Part shown: in pieces, positions 1-10,295 of the stretch
Numbering within the stretch: the stretch's first letter is position 1
How the letters are laid out: the number at the start of each line of letters is the position of its first letter
Assembly (NCBI RefSeq): GCF_001431705.1
Contig: NZ_LJWX01000001.1
Location: 496,001-560,000 of the forward strand
DNA from: Ferrovum sp. JA12
GTDB lineage: Bacteria > Pseudomonadota > Gammaproteobacteria > Burkholderiales > Ferrovaceae
Direction: 5' to 3'
Length of the DNA stretch: 64,000 nucleotides
Program-made: the position numbers and the translations under genes
The notes under the pieces: model-generated
Database searches by the model: none
Told to the model about the DNA's origin: nothing
Seen by the model: the letters and a program-made list of their open reading frames with translations, nothing else

Positions 1-82
1 GACAAAGTTATTTTCTTGTGCATACAAATCATATTCCGTATAAATTGATATAAAGTATAGAACATCCTGAGTAATCAGACTA
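1..82. other. Left-edge intergenic sequence
   Basis: AT-rich sequence before the first gene. It probably carries the promoter for the DUF294 gene, but no confident -35/-10 pair or operator was seen. Confidence 0.3.
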
Positions 83-1891
83 ATGACAAATTTTAATTTT
101 CTTGTACCTCCTTTTGACACACTTAATATGGAACAGCGACGCTGGGTATCCGCAAGCGTTGATATTGAATATTATCCTGAGGGTGAGGTAGTTTTATCTG
201 CAGAAGATAAGCCAAACTATTTGTTGATGATCATTAAGGGACATGTAAAACACGAGGAAGGAGGAGAAATTAGCTATATTTACGGTCCAGATGAGTGTTT
301 CGATGCACGGGGTATTATTGCTGGACAAATAAACGGCTATTTTAAGACAGCAGAAGAACTCATTGTTTATCGTATTCCAAAACTTACCATTAATAAACTC
401 ATCGCCTCCAATAATGAATTTGGATCTCTCCTGTTTGCAGACTTATCTAATAAGTTAAGAGCTAGAGAAGAAAGAACTAGCCAAAGAGAACTACATTCAT
501 TAATACATTCAAAAGTGGAAAGAACTTTTATAAGAACTCCAGTTATCGTTAGCCATACAACAACTATTTATGAAATTTGTCAAAAATTAGAAAAAGAAAA
601 TCTGACTCATCTGCTGATAGAAAACCAAAATCAGTTAGGAATTTTTACTGCAACAGACTTATTAAAGGCCGTACTTACTGACCGTGACTTACATACTTTG
701 GAGGTAGGACCCCTCGCTACTTGGTCGCTGGTGGAAATTGATACGCAAAAATCAGTCCTAGACGCACTCATTTTAATGATTCGTCATAGTATTCATCGTT
801 TAGTAGTAAGAAACGGTAAAGAATTAGTGGGAGTACTCGATCAATTAGATTTAATGAGCTTTATTTCAAACCATTCTCATTTGATTTGGTTGCAGATTCA
901 ACAGGTAAATAAACCAGAAGAATTAAAACAAGTTGTAGATAATTTAACAAAAGTGATTCAGTTGCTGTGTGAAAGTGAAGTTAAAATTTCTATGATTTCG
1001 CAATTAATTACTGAATTAAATAGAAAGGTTTTTACCCGCCTTTGGCAGTTAGTGGCCCCTTTTGAAATACAGCAAAATAGTTGCGTTGTAGTCATGGGAA
1101 GTGAAGGGAGAGGTGAGCAAATACTCAAGACAGATCAAGATAATGCACTAATTATTAATGATTCATTTAGAAGACCTGATATAGCAACTGTAGCAGAGAG
1201 TTTTAATAATTACTTGGAAGAACTAGGCTACCCAACCTGTTTGGGTGGTGTCATGATGCGTAATCCACTGTGGTGTCAAACCTTAATAGAGTTTAAAGAG
1301 TCTTTACGACAGTGGATTTATCACCCCAGTCCAGAAAATCATATGCGTTTAGCTATATTTTCTGATGCAGAAGCGATTTGTGGAGACCCTTTGTTATTAG
1401 AGGAGTTGAAAACATACTACAGAGAGCGACTAGGAGACAACCCTTCCTTTTATTCTCAATTCGCTCGAGCAGGAGAGTTAGAAGGAGATTCTAACATCAG
1501 TTGGATCGGTCGCATATTAGGAAGTGCCACAGAAAGTAATCTAATTGATATTAAAAAGATAGGAATATTTCCAATTGTTCATGGGGTTAGAAGTCTCTCG
1601 TTAGAATTAGGTATTAAAGTCACCAATACGAACGAACGAATTACGGAATTAACAAGACTGGGGATGTTGTCAGAGGAAATGGCTGTTGATCTGTCAGAAA
1701 CACTTGGTTATTTAATGAGTCTACGACTCAAACGAGGTCTTCTGCAACTGTCTATGGGATTACATCCTGATAACCAAATTGACCTTACTCAACTGTCTAC
1801 TTTAGATAAAGATGTGTTTAAGGATGCGTTGCAGATTGTAAAACGGTTTAAACAGCTTGTTCATTATCATTTTAAAATCGATGCGTTTTAA
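83..1891 (+). CDS. cNMP-binding/CBS/DUF294 nucleotidyltransferase-like signalling protein
   Basis: A 602-residue soluble protein with three modules. Residues about 15-130 look like a cyclic-nucleotide-binding fold. Residues about 150-265 look like a CBS-domain pair. From about residue 300 there is a DUF294 nucleotidyltransferase-like region with the motif GSEGRGEQ followed by DQDNA, where the Asp pair would bind metal, and then the DUF294 C-terminal domain. The family is thought to sense nucleotides and act as a signalling nucleotidyltransferase, but its substrate is not settled. In pseudomonads and relatives it is commonly encoded beside actP/DUF485 and a DnaQ-like exonuclease, as here, suggesting a link to acetate uptake control. 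The function is inferred from domains only. Confidence 0.85.
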   Translation: MTNFNFLVPPFDTLNMEQRRWVSASVDIEYYPEGEVVLSAEDKPNYLLMIIKGHVKHEEGGEISYIYGPDECFDARGIIAGQINGYFKTAEELIVYRIPKLTINKLIASNNEFGSLLFADLSNKLRAREERTSQRELHSLIHSKVERTFIRTPVIVSHTTTIYEICQKLEKENLTHLLIENQNQLGIFTATDLLKAVLTDRDLHTLEVGPLATWSLVEIDTQKSVLDALILMIRHSIHRLVVRNGKELVGVLDQLDLMSFISNHSHLIWLQIQQVNKPEELKQVVDNLTKVIQLLCESEVKISMISQLITELNRKVFTRLWQLVAPFEIQQNSCVVVMGSEGRGEQILKTDQDNALIINDSFRRPDIATVAESFNNYLEELGYPTCLGGVMMRNPLWCQTLIEFKESLRQWIYHPSPENHMRLAIFSDAEAICGDPLLLEELKTYYRERLGDNPSFYSQFARAGELEGDSNISWIGRILGSATESNLIDIKKIGIFPIVHGVRSLSLELGIKVTNTNERITELTRLGMLSEEMAVDLSETLGYLMSLRLKRGLLQLSMGLHPDNQIDLTQLSTLDKDVFKDALQIVKRFKQLVHYHFKIDAF

Positions 1892-2507
1892 TATTTGGCA
1901 AGTACTTCTAAACCGGTGGTACAAAAAACAGTTAAAAAAGTCTGAATATGATTTTTTATTAGCGCCACCACCAGCAAATGAATGGGTCAGTTTAGATTGT
2001 GAAACAACGGGGCTTAACCGAGAAAAAGATCAAATTATTGCCATTGGTGCAATTAAAATAATTGGTAATCAGATACTTACCAGTGAAAAGCTTCAATTAT
2101 TTATCAAACCGCAAGGCCAAATTCATTTTAATAGTATAAAAATTCATCGTATCAGACACAAGGATTTATCATCTGCAATCGATCCCATTAATGCTATTGA
2201 TCAATTAGTACGTTTCATAGGTAGCAGACCTTTAGTGGGCTATTATTTGGAGTTTGACGTGGCTATGATTAATAAACTATTGATCCCAATGATTGGTATT
2301 CCCCTACCGCAACAAAAAATAGACGTATCTGGCTTATTCTATGATTACAAATTCAAACAACATACGGACAGTAATGTAGATTTACACTTCAACTATATTT
2401 TAAAAGAGCTTGAAATTCCTAGTTGGCCGAACCATGATGCAATTAATGATGCTTTAATGACGGCATTAATGTTTTTAAAACTCAGAAAATTACTAAAATT
2501 AAAATAA
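1881..2507 (+). CDS. DnaQ-like 3'-5' exonuclease (DEDDh family)
   Basis: A 208-residue protein of the DNA polymerase III epsilon-like exonuclease superfamily. Exo I is visible as DCETTG (D39, E41), and the C-terminal HDAINDA matches the HxAxxDA Exo III motif of the DEDDh class. The open frame extends to a TTG at 1857, but ATG 1881 is the more likely start. Either choice overlaps the end of the DUF294 gene, so the two genes are probably translationally coupled. It lacks the PolC-binding C-terminus of a true epsilon subunit, so it is probably a stand-alone exonuclease. Its substrate is unknown. Confidence 0.8.
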   Translation: MRFNIWQVLLNRWYKKQLKKSEYDFLLAPPPANEWVSLDCETTGLNREKDQIIAIGAIKIIGNQILTSEKLQLFIKPQGQIHFNSIKIHRIRHKDLSSAIDPINAIDQLVRFIGSRPLVGYYLEFDVAMINKLLIPMIGIPLPQQKIDVSGLFYDYKFKQHTDSNVDLHFNYILKELEIPSWPNHDAINDALMTALMFLKLRKLLKLK

Positions 2508-2509
2508 AA

Positions 2510-2535
2510 AAAGGGCAGAAAATCTTCTGCCCTTT
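2510..2535. terminator. Bidirectional intrinsic terminator
   Basis: A perfect 11-bp stem (AAAGGGCAGAA / TTCTGCCCTTT) with an AATC loop lies between the convergent exonuclease gene and the 3' end of actP. A-rich sequence before it and T-rich sequence after it mean it can work on either strand. Confidence 0.8.
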
Positions 2536-3289
2536 AAATGAATCATAATTAATTAGTGTTTAGCTGGTTTTTCTGCACCAATTCCTGTCATAGAGCGAAT
2601 ATATTGATCCTCAAATTTCTCTCTTTCTTCTTTAGCAGAACTTGAGTTATCTGTAATGGAAAAGAACCAACAGCAAATAAAAGATAAGATCATTGAGAAC
2701 ATGGCAGGATTTTTAAAGGGCACAATGGCTTCCTTACCCATATGAAAGGTATCCACCCACATAGACTTAGTCAGAATAATCAAAATCACGGAGCTAATTA
2801 GCCCAACTAAACCACCTATTACTGCGCCACGTGTTGTCATATTCTTCCAAAACATCGACATGATCAGCACGGGAAAGTTAGAGGAAGCAGCCACGGCAAA
2901 GGCAAGGCCCACCATAAAAGCAACATTTTGTTTTTCAAAAACAATACCGAGTAGTACCGCTGCAACTCCTAAAGCCAAAGTGGCTATTTTTGATACTTTA
3001 ATTTCTTGTTCGTCTGTGGTTCTCCCTTTGGCAATAACGTTGGCATAAATATCGTGTGATACCGCTGAAGCGCCAGAGAGAGTTAGACCTGATACCACAG
3101 CCAAGATAGTTGCAAAGGCTACTGCAGAAATAAAGCCGAGGAAAAGATCTCCGCCAACTGCATCTGCTAAGTGAATAGCTGCCATATTGTTACCGCCTCG
3201 TAGAGCCAGTTTTCCGGTAACAAGCATCTTAGCGGTATCTAAATACTGTGGATTTTGTGTTACATAGATAATAGCGCCAAAACCTATAA

Positions 3290-3295
3290 CAAAGG
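3290..3295. repeat. Target-site duplication CAAAGG, left copy
   Basis: Six-base direct repeat adjoining the left end of the actP insertion sequence; the partner is at 4720-4725. Confidence 0.85.
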
Positions 3296-3341
3296 AGCTT
3301 CTTGCAAAATAGCTGAACGCAATGGTTTCAGCGGGGAAAGT

Positions 3342-3363
3342 CTCACCTTTGGGTGAGTTTTTT
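3342..3363 (+). terminator. Hairpin plus T-run at the left end of the actP IS
   Basis: CTCACC-TTTG-GGTGAG followed by TTTTTTC on the plus strand. As an intrinsic terminator it would stop plus-strand transcription entering the element from outside, which could protect the transposase gene from antisense transcription. Confidence 0.5.
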
Positions 3364-3494
3364 CACTTTTCAAGCGATGTTTTTCGCTTTACCCGTCCGA
3401 AATCATCGATTCTGCTCCGTTATGCCCATAGGCTACCGCGCCGACTTTCGCCAACGCCCCTTTTACTGTCTTTTACCTGTTAGTCTTGATGCGG

Positions 3495-4598
3495 CTACGT
3501 CAGTAATCGCATCAACTGCTCTGCCGTCAACGCCAGCATCCCGAACATCAGGTGCGACATGACCTTCGCATTCCCTCTGACCCGAACATACCGGCCGCCG
3601 TAATCATCCTTCAACCTGGCATTTATCCGCTCAGCCTGACTGCGTTCCTTGTATCGCTGCGCCTCGCTGGGCGTAAACTCGATCTTCTCGCCCTTGCGCG
3701 GATTGTGATCAATCAGCGGCACATGTCCCAGACTGCGACTGTGGTCCCGCAATACGCTGCTGCAATAGGCCGCATCCATCAAGTCATAACAATTCGTCAC
3801 GCGCTCCGCTGTCATCAAAGACAGCGGCATCGCCGCCAGGCTGTCGTGCATCGAGGCGCTCGATAACAGCGCGCTCACCGGAATACCGCAGTCCGTTGTA
3901 TCAATATGCAGCTTGTAGCCGTTCCAGCTATTCTTGTAACCCTGCGCGTTGCACTTGCTGCCCCGATCACACTCACGCGGCAATTCCTCAAGCAGTTCAG
4001 CCAGCGGTTTGCCGCGTTGCTGTTCAAGCTTTCCCAGCTTTGCTTCACGAATTTCGCCCTTGCATGGACGCCCGCGTTTCTTTGTCACTGCAGGTTCCGA
4101 TACCTTGGCCCTTTTGGCCGGTTTCTCGCGGGACTCAATCGCCGTGCCATCACGGCTGATATGTCCGATCAACTGTTCGCCCAAGGTTTCTTTCACCAGA
4201 GCAGCATGCGTGCGCTCCGCTAGCCCCGCTTCGGCAAATTCTGCAAAGGCACGCGAGAAAGTCGCTTCGCTCGGCAATTTACGCCACATCGAGAAACCAC
4301 AGATGCGCTTTAACGCGCGATCCATTGCCAAACGTTCAATCAGCCCGGCAGTTGTTGATATGCCCAATATCGCCTTGGCAACAAAGGCGTTCGCCAACAT
4401 GCCCCGATCATGCTCAGGACGACCGTAGCCGCCCCAGCTCGAACTCACAAATTCCTCGATGCGCACCCATTCCAGAGTATGAACCACCTGCGCCAGTTTC
4501 GCTGTCAGCGCGCCTACCTCGTCCCGCAATTCCGGCATCAATTCGTGTTGAATGACATTCCATCGTTGCATAATTCCATTGCGTTGCGTAGTATTCAT
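3495..4598 (-). CDS. DDE transposase of the actP insertion sequence
   Basis: A 367-residue transposase. The N-terminal region resembles the DUF772-type domain (ILGISTTAGLIERLAMD). The catalytic triad can be read as D in SRDGTAIE, D in MDAAYCS, and E in AERINARLKDDYGG. An arginine/lysine-rich linker lies between them. It looks full length and uninterrupted, so the element may still be active. An alternative start at 4571 (MQRWNV) is possible. I place it in the broad IS4/IS5 superfamily and cannot name the exact IS. Confidence 0.85.
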   Translation of the reverse strand: MNTTQRNGIMQRWNVIQHELMPELRDEVGALTAKLAQVVHTLEWVRIEEFVSSSWGGYGRPEHDRGMLANAFVAKAILGISTTAGLIERLAMDRALKRICGFSMWRKLPSEATFSRAFAEFAEAGLAERTHAALVKETLGEQLIGHISRDGTAIESREKPAKRAKVSEPAVTKKRGRPCKGEIREAKLGKLEQQRGKPLAELLEELPRECDRGSKCNAQGYKNSWNGYKLHIDTTDCGIPVSALLSSASMHDSLAAMPLSLMTAERVTNCYDLMDAAYCSSVLRDHSRSLGHVPLIDHNPRKGEKIEFTPSEAQRYKERSQAERINARLKDDYGGRYVRVRGNAKVMSHLMFGMLALTAEQLMRLLT

Positions 4599-4719
4599 AT
4601 CGGGCGTTGATCAAGTCTTCAGAACCTTAATCTTGCCAGCAATGGCCGCCCACTTCTACCTGTTTTTGCCATTTATCCGGCAATTAATTCCGCTCAGATA
4701 GGGTGTTTTGCAAGAGCCT

Positions 4720-4725
4720 CAAAGG
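4720..4725. repeat. Target-site duplication CAAAGG, right copy
   Basis: Six-base direct repeat adjoining the right end of the actP insertion sequence; the partner is at 3290-3295. Confidence 0.85.
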
Positions 4726-5718
4726 TCAATAAATAAAAATAGCCAATGAAGCCTGTTGCGTACAACACAGACTTTCTGGCTTCCTTTGCGTTACCAACTG
4801 TAAAAAAGCGCATTAGTATATGTGGTAACCCCGCTGTACCAAACATTAAGGCCATACCAAAGGAAACCGAATCAACCCAGCCGGGTACATTTATTCCCAA
4901 GAATATTTGATCTTTTATTGGCGAGGGCGCCATGATGCTGTGTCCATCGCTATGATGAACTTGCCCGTATATTTCAACTGCTTTTGAAAACATGGCATCA
5001 AAAGAGAAGTGAAAGTTGTTTAATACAGCAAGAGCCATAAAGGTGGCGCCAGCTAGTAGCATAACAGCTTTAATAATTTGGACCCAGGTGGTTGCTAGCA
5101 TCCCGCCAAACAAAACATAAAGAATCATCAGAATCCCTACGATGACCAGAGCATAGACGTAATCCAGACCGAATAATAGTTTGATTAATTGTCCTGCTCC
5201 TACCATTTGTGCAATCAGATAAAAGAGAACTACCACCAAGGTATTAATTGCCGCCATGGAACGAATAGGCCCTTGCGCGAAACGAAAGGCAGTGACGTCG
5301 GCAAAGGTATATTTACCTAGATTACGTAGTCTCTCGGCAATCATGAACAAAATGATTGGCCAGCCCACTAAAAAGCCTATAGAAAACAATAAACCATCAT
5401 AGCCTTTTGCGAAAACAAGGGCAGAAATTCCTAAAAATGAGGCTGCCGACATATAGTCACCGGCGATGGCTAGCCCGTTTTGAAACCCGGTGATCCCTCC
5501 GCCCGCAGCATAAAAGTCAGCCGCTGATTTGGTTCTGGAGGCGGCCCATTTAGTGATGAAAAGTGTAATACCAACAAATACCACAAACATAATGATGGCA
5601 TGCCAGTTTGTAGCCTGACGTTCTGTTTGACCTAATTCAGGACCTACAGCAAAGCTTAGTTGACTAGCGAACAGTATAGGAAGGATCAGGGCTTTATATA
5701 GTTGTTGTTTTAAGTGGT

Positions 5719-6027
5719 TCATTTGGTTACCTCATCAATAATTTGTGAGTTAATTTCATCAAACTCCCCGTTTGCTTTCCAGACATAAACAGCTGATAAG
5801 ACAAATGCAGAAACAATAACAGCAATTCCTACTGGGATTCCCATGGTTGTTGTGCCACCTGAAAGGGACTCTTTTAAAAATCCTGGATTCACAGCAATGA
5901 TGATAGTAAAACCGAAATAAATAACTAGTTGAATAATGGTTAAGGTCCAACTTAAACGCGATCGTTTTGCAACTAATTCTGCAAATCTAGGGTGAGCCCT
6001 AACGCGAAGAGCTGTATTATTTTGCAT
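5719..6027 (-). CDS. yjcH: DUF485 inner-membrane protein (YjcH family)
   Basis: A 102-residue protein with an N-terminal soluble stretch containing [16 protein letters not shown], typical of DUF485, and two hydrophobic membrane segments at about residues 30-50 and 60-85. Family members are encoded directly upstream of actP, as here, with a 4-base ATGA overlap. The role is unknown but is assumed to support the acetate permease. Because actP is broken, this protein may now lack its partner. Confidence 0.85.
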   Translation of the reverse strand: MQNNTALRVRAHPRFAELVAKRSRLSWTLTIIQLVIYFGFTIIIAVNPGFLKESLSGGTTTMGIPVGIAVIVSAFVLSAVYVWKANGEFDEINSQIIDEVTK

Positions 6028-6192
6028 ACTTCCTCCAATGTATTAAATCAAACTCTCTATGTAGTTTTATATAGTAAAAAAATTAATTCTTTTTACATGC
6101 TTATATATTAATGTGATTGATAAATAATGCAACACTTTTTGTTTTTGCTAAAAAACGGTAACGAAATCTATAAGACCCAAATCGTAGAGAAA

Positions 6193-6219
6193 AAAAACCC
6201 GGTTTGTGACCGGGTTTTT
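6193..6219 (-). terminator. Intrinsic terminator of groESL
   Basis: A perfect 10-bp stem AAAAACCCGG / CCGGGTTTTT with a 7-base loop lies 36 bases past the groEL stop and is followed on the minus strand by more T residues. The rest of the 6028-6255 gap is AT-rich and should carry the promoter of the DUF485-actP operon, but no clear box was identified. Confidence 0.85.
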
Positions 6220-6255
6220 AAGGTGCCTGAGTGTAAATTAGCTAAGGCTTGGCGA

Positions 6256-7911
<1,656 letters not shown>

Positions 7912-7943
7912 TTAAAAGACAATTAGATGGACTAACTGATTAA

Positions 7944-8237
7944 TTATTTGGATTCGATAACACCCATGATGTCTTCTTCACGCATCACGAGTAACTCTTC
8001 ACCGTCAACTTTAACCGTTTGTCCAGAATATTTTCCGAATAACACTTTGTCGCCAACTTTAACTTCAAGGGCACGAATACTACCGTCATCTGATACTTTC
8101 CCCTTACCTACCGCCAGAATCTCACCTTGATCAGGTTTTTCTGTGGCAGTATCAGGAATTACAATACCAGAGGCAGTCTTGCGCTCTTCTTCAAGGCGTT
8201 TGACAATAACACGATCATGCAAAGGACGGATTTTCAT
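7944..8237 (-). CDS. groES: Co-chaperonin GroES
   Basis: A 97-residue co-chaperonin that forms the lid on the GroEL ring. It starts [14 protein letters not shown] and has the mobile-loop region [14 protein letters not shown]. First gene of groESL, with the CIRCE operator 36 bases upstream of its start codon. A Shine-Dalgarno-like AGGAGA precedes the ATG. Confidence 0.97.
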   Translation of the reverse strand: MKIRPLHDRVIVKRLEEERKTASGIVIPDTATEKPDQGEILAVGKGKVSDDGSIRALEVKVGDKVLFGKYSGQTVKVDGEELLVMREEDIMGVIESK

Positions 8238-8273
8238 ACTACTAATCTCCTAAGAGGTAAATAAAAAGGGTTG

Positions 8274-8300
8274 TTAGCACTCATTGAGAGTGAGTGCTAA
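8274..8300. promoter_or_regulatory. CIRCE operator (HrcA-binding inverted repeat)
   Basis: TTAGCACTC, nine bases, then GAGTGCTAA: a perfect match to the CIRCE consensus, the binding site of the heat-shock repressor HrcA. It sits between groES (minus) and dacB (plus), so it controls groESL and might also affect dacB. hrcA itself is not in the window. Confidence 0.95.
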
Positions 8301-8301
8301 T

Positions 8302-8330
8302 ATATTAAGGGTGTGTCATGCAAAATTCAA
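8302..8330 (-). promoter_or_regulatory. Predicted groESL promoter
   Basis: On the minus strand TTGAAT (8330-8325) and TAATAT (8307-8302) are separated by 17 bases, placing CIRCE just downstream at the transcription start, as expected for HrcA repression. The -35 box lies inside the first codons of dacB. The boxes match the sigma-70 consensus only partly, so this is a prediction. Confidence 0.5.
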
Positions 8331-9751
8331 GAGTTTTATTGTTTAATTTTTTATTATTCGTATTCATTGTTGGTTTAGGACTAAGTACGCCGCTTGAAGC
8401 CGATGAATTACCGGATCATTTAATAGGCATTTTACAAGAGTTGGGTATTAACCCTCATCATGTGGGGGTTGTTATTCAGAAGGTGTCCTCCCCTACTCCT
8501 TTTTTGTCTTACAACGAACGATCTAGGTACCAACCAGCATCCATAATTAAGATAGTGACCGCTTACTCTTCTTTGTCGCTTTTGGGGCCAAATTATACTT
8601 GGTCTACCTCCATTAAAGGGTATATCAGTAAAAGTGGGGAAGTTAATCAAGATTTAGTCGTCAGTGCTCAGGGGGATCCCTTTTTCACTTTAGAGGACTG
8701 GTTTAGCCTATGGCAAAACTTATATATGCTGGGTATTCACAATATTAATGCCAATATTCTAATAGATAATGATCGTTACCAAATCGACTATCAAAATCCA
8801 GATAGATTTGATCACCAAGGAGATCGCGTTTATAACTTGATACCTCATCCACTCACTATAGACTTTGACCGAGTGGCACTGATAATTACCCCAATCAATA
8901 AGACGATTCACTTAACAGCCGATTTTAAATGGAAAAATATATATTTGATTAACAAGTTAATCTCATCTAATGCAACGTGTCCCAAAGATCCTGAGGAAAA
9001 CCTAAATGTAGTCACCTCCACTCAACAGGAAAAAATAGTGATTAAAGTATCTGGTGAATGGCCCCAATCCTGTGGCATTGGCCACATATCAAGAAGACTC
9101 ATGACTAATGAAACAATTATTGAGAATAGTATGAGGCAAATATGGGCTCAATTAGGCGGTCAGTTTACTGGAAAAATCCTTTTTAATGGTCCCCATGAGA
9201 TCTTACCCACACTAGTCGAGCATCGTTCTTTACCTCTTTTTGTACTTATTCCGTTGATGAATAAATACAGTAATAATGTTATGGCACGCATGATTTTTTT
9301 GAATACGGGTAGTGTTGATGCAGATAATAAAACCTCTTACAAGTTAGCACAGGCAGTGATCAAGCAGTTCGTCTCTAATAAGGGGCTTAATTCAACAGAT
9401 TTATTTATAGACAATGGCTCAGGTCTATCCAGGCAAGCGTTTGTGACGCCCGTATTGTTAAATAGTCTATTACAGACAATCTGGCGTGATCCAGTGGGGC
9501 ATGAGGTAGTGAGCTCGTTACCATTAATGGGCACTGAAGGAACGCTGTATGAAAAACAATCAAACTTAGTGGAGACTAATAAAATGTTCCTTAAGACGGG
9601 TACCTTAAATAATGTTAAGGGTGTTGCAGGTTTTGTTCAAACAAGAACCGGTGACTGGTATACGTTGGTGTGTCTAGTCAACGATGAAAACGCTAAAAAA
9701 AGTTCTCCTTTTATCCATGGCCTGTTAGATTGGCTATACTTAACTCAATAA
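8318..9751 (+). CDS. dacB: D-alanyl-D-alanine carboxypeptidase/endopeptidase (PBP4 family)
   Basis: A 477-residue peptidase S13 enzyme that trims peptidoglycan cross-links in the periplasm. It has an N-terminal signal peptide (about residues 1-29). The three penicillin-binding motifs are present: SIIK (catalytic S75, K78), SNN in YSNNVMAR, and KTGT near the C-terminus. Its length agrees with the PBP4 family. It is transcribed divergently from groESL, and its start region overlaps the predicted groESL promoter. Confidence 0.92.
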   Translation: MQNSRVLLFNFLLFVFIVGLGLSTPLEADELPDHLIGILQELGINPHHVGVVIQKVSSPTPFLSYNERSRYQPASIIKIVTAYSSLSLLGPNYTWSTSIKGYISKSGEVNQDLVVSAQGDPFFTLEDWFSLWQNLYMLGIHNINANILIDNDRYQIDYQNPDRFDHQGDRVYNLIPHPLTIDFDRVALIITPINKTIHLTADFKWKNIYLINKLISSNATCPKDPEENLNVVTSTQQEKIVIKVSGEWPQSCGIGHISRRLMTNETIIENSMRQIWAQLGGQFTGKILFNGPHEILPTLVEHRSLPLFVLIPLMNKYSNNVMARMIFLNTGSVDADNKTSYKLAQAVIKQFVSNKGLNSTDLFIDNGSGLSRQAFVTPVLLNSLLQTIWRDPVGHEVVSSLPLMGTEGTLYEKQSNLVETNKMFLKTGTLNNVKGVAGFVQTRTGDWYTLVCLVNDENAKKSSPFIHGLLDWLYLTQ

Positions 9752-9833
9752 TTTAATTGTCTTTTTTCCCTAAAAGAGTAAAATTAAAAGTGATGAATCT
9801 ATAAGTTAAAGATATAAATTAGTACATATTATT

Positions 9834-10295
9834 ATGCAATCTATGATCACAAAACTCTACCTTACAGCCTTAGTATTAATGCTAGGTACAGGTTTGGCTT
9901 GCGCTCAAGAAGAGAAAGGCTGGTTTTCCGGTATAAGCGCTTTACCCTATACAAATTTCTTAGGTTCTGGCGACGGATTATCCGTTGAGAACAGTGATAC
10001 TCTGAAAAAAAGATCAAACTTAATAGGCGGGGAAGGCGCAGTTCCTATTGGTAAAAGATGGAATATGTTGGGAAGATTAGGTACCGCTTCCTCAGCACAC
10101 CCGTGGCTTTTCGGCGTATCAGGGAGTATGGATAGCGTAATGCCGTATGATCAAATGGGGCTGGGCTTAAGTTATAATTTAGGCGAGAATGTCTTGTTGC
10201 AAGGGAACTTGGACAGATATCAACTTAAATACAACAGAATAAATGGTGATAACGGTGTGGATTTACTGACTTTAGGATTGAAATATCGTTTTTAA
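9834..10295 (+). CDS. Small exported protein, possible outer-membrane barrel
   Basis: A 153-residue protein with an N-terminal signal peptide ending near LACAQE (about residue 25). The mature part has alternating hydrophobic/polar strands rich in Gly and aromatic residues and ends in LKYRF, a C-terminal Phe typical of outer-membrane beta-barrels. It may start at 9843 instead of 9834. I do not recognise a specific family. Its stop codon overlaps that of the convergent ubiA by 4 bases. Confidence 0.7.
   Translation: MQSMITKLYLTALVLMLGTGLACAQEEKGWFSGISALPYTNFLGSGDGLSVENSDTLKKRSNLIGGEGAVPIGKRWNMLGRLGTASSAHPWLFGVSGSMDSVMPYDQMGLGLSYNLGENVLLQGNLDRYQLKYNRINGDNGVDLLTLGLKYRF

Larger units (their letters stand above)
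3296..4719 (-). mobile_element. Insertion sequence (IS4/IS5-type DDE element) inside actP
   Basis: The 1424-bp element has imperfect terminal inverted repeats. The left end reads AGCTTCTTGCAAAAT, and the right end on the complementary strand reads AGGCTCTTGCAAAAC. It is flanked by a 6-bp direct repeat CAAAGG at 3290-3295 and 4720-4725. The interior is visibly richer in G+C than the host gene. One DDE transposase occupies most of it. The ends were set where removing the element restores the actP reading frame exactly, which independently supports the boundaries. Confidence 0.9.
2553..5722 (-). pseudogene. actP: Cation/acetate symporter ActP, interrupted by an insertion sequence
   Basis: A sodium:solute symporter family acetate permease split into two pieces. 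The N-terminal part (5722 down to 4720) begins with a signal-like segment and several membrane helices and breaks after the conserved GYFYLLTF stretch. Translation then runs into the IS and stops at 4694. The C-terminal part resumes as VIGFGAII (from 3290) and continues to 2553. Removing the 1424-bp IS and one 6-bp target copy leaves 1740 bp in one frame, i.e. 579 residues, close to the usual family length of about 550. The gene is therefore an otherwise intact allele knocked out by transposition. Its start overlaps the DUF485 gene by ATGA. Confidence 0.93.

Noticed and set aside
3549-4614. Several long opposite-strand frames across the actP IS
   Set aside because: They are shadows caused by the high G+C of the transposase gene and show no family features or ribosome-binding sites.
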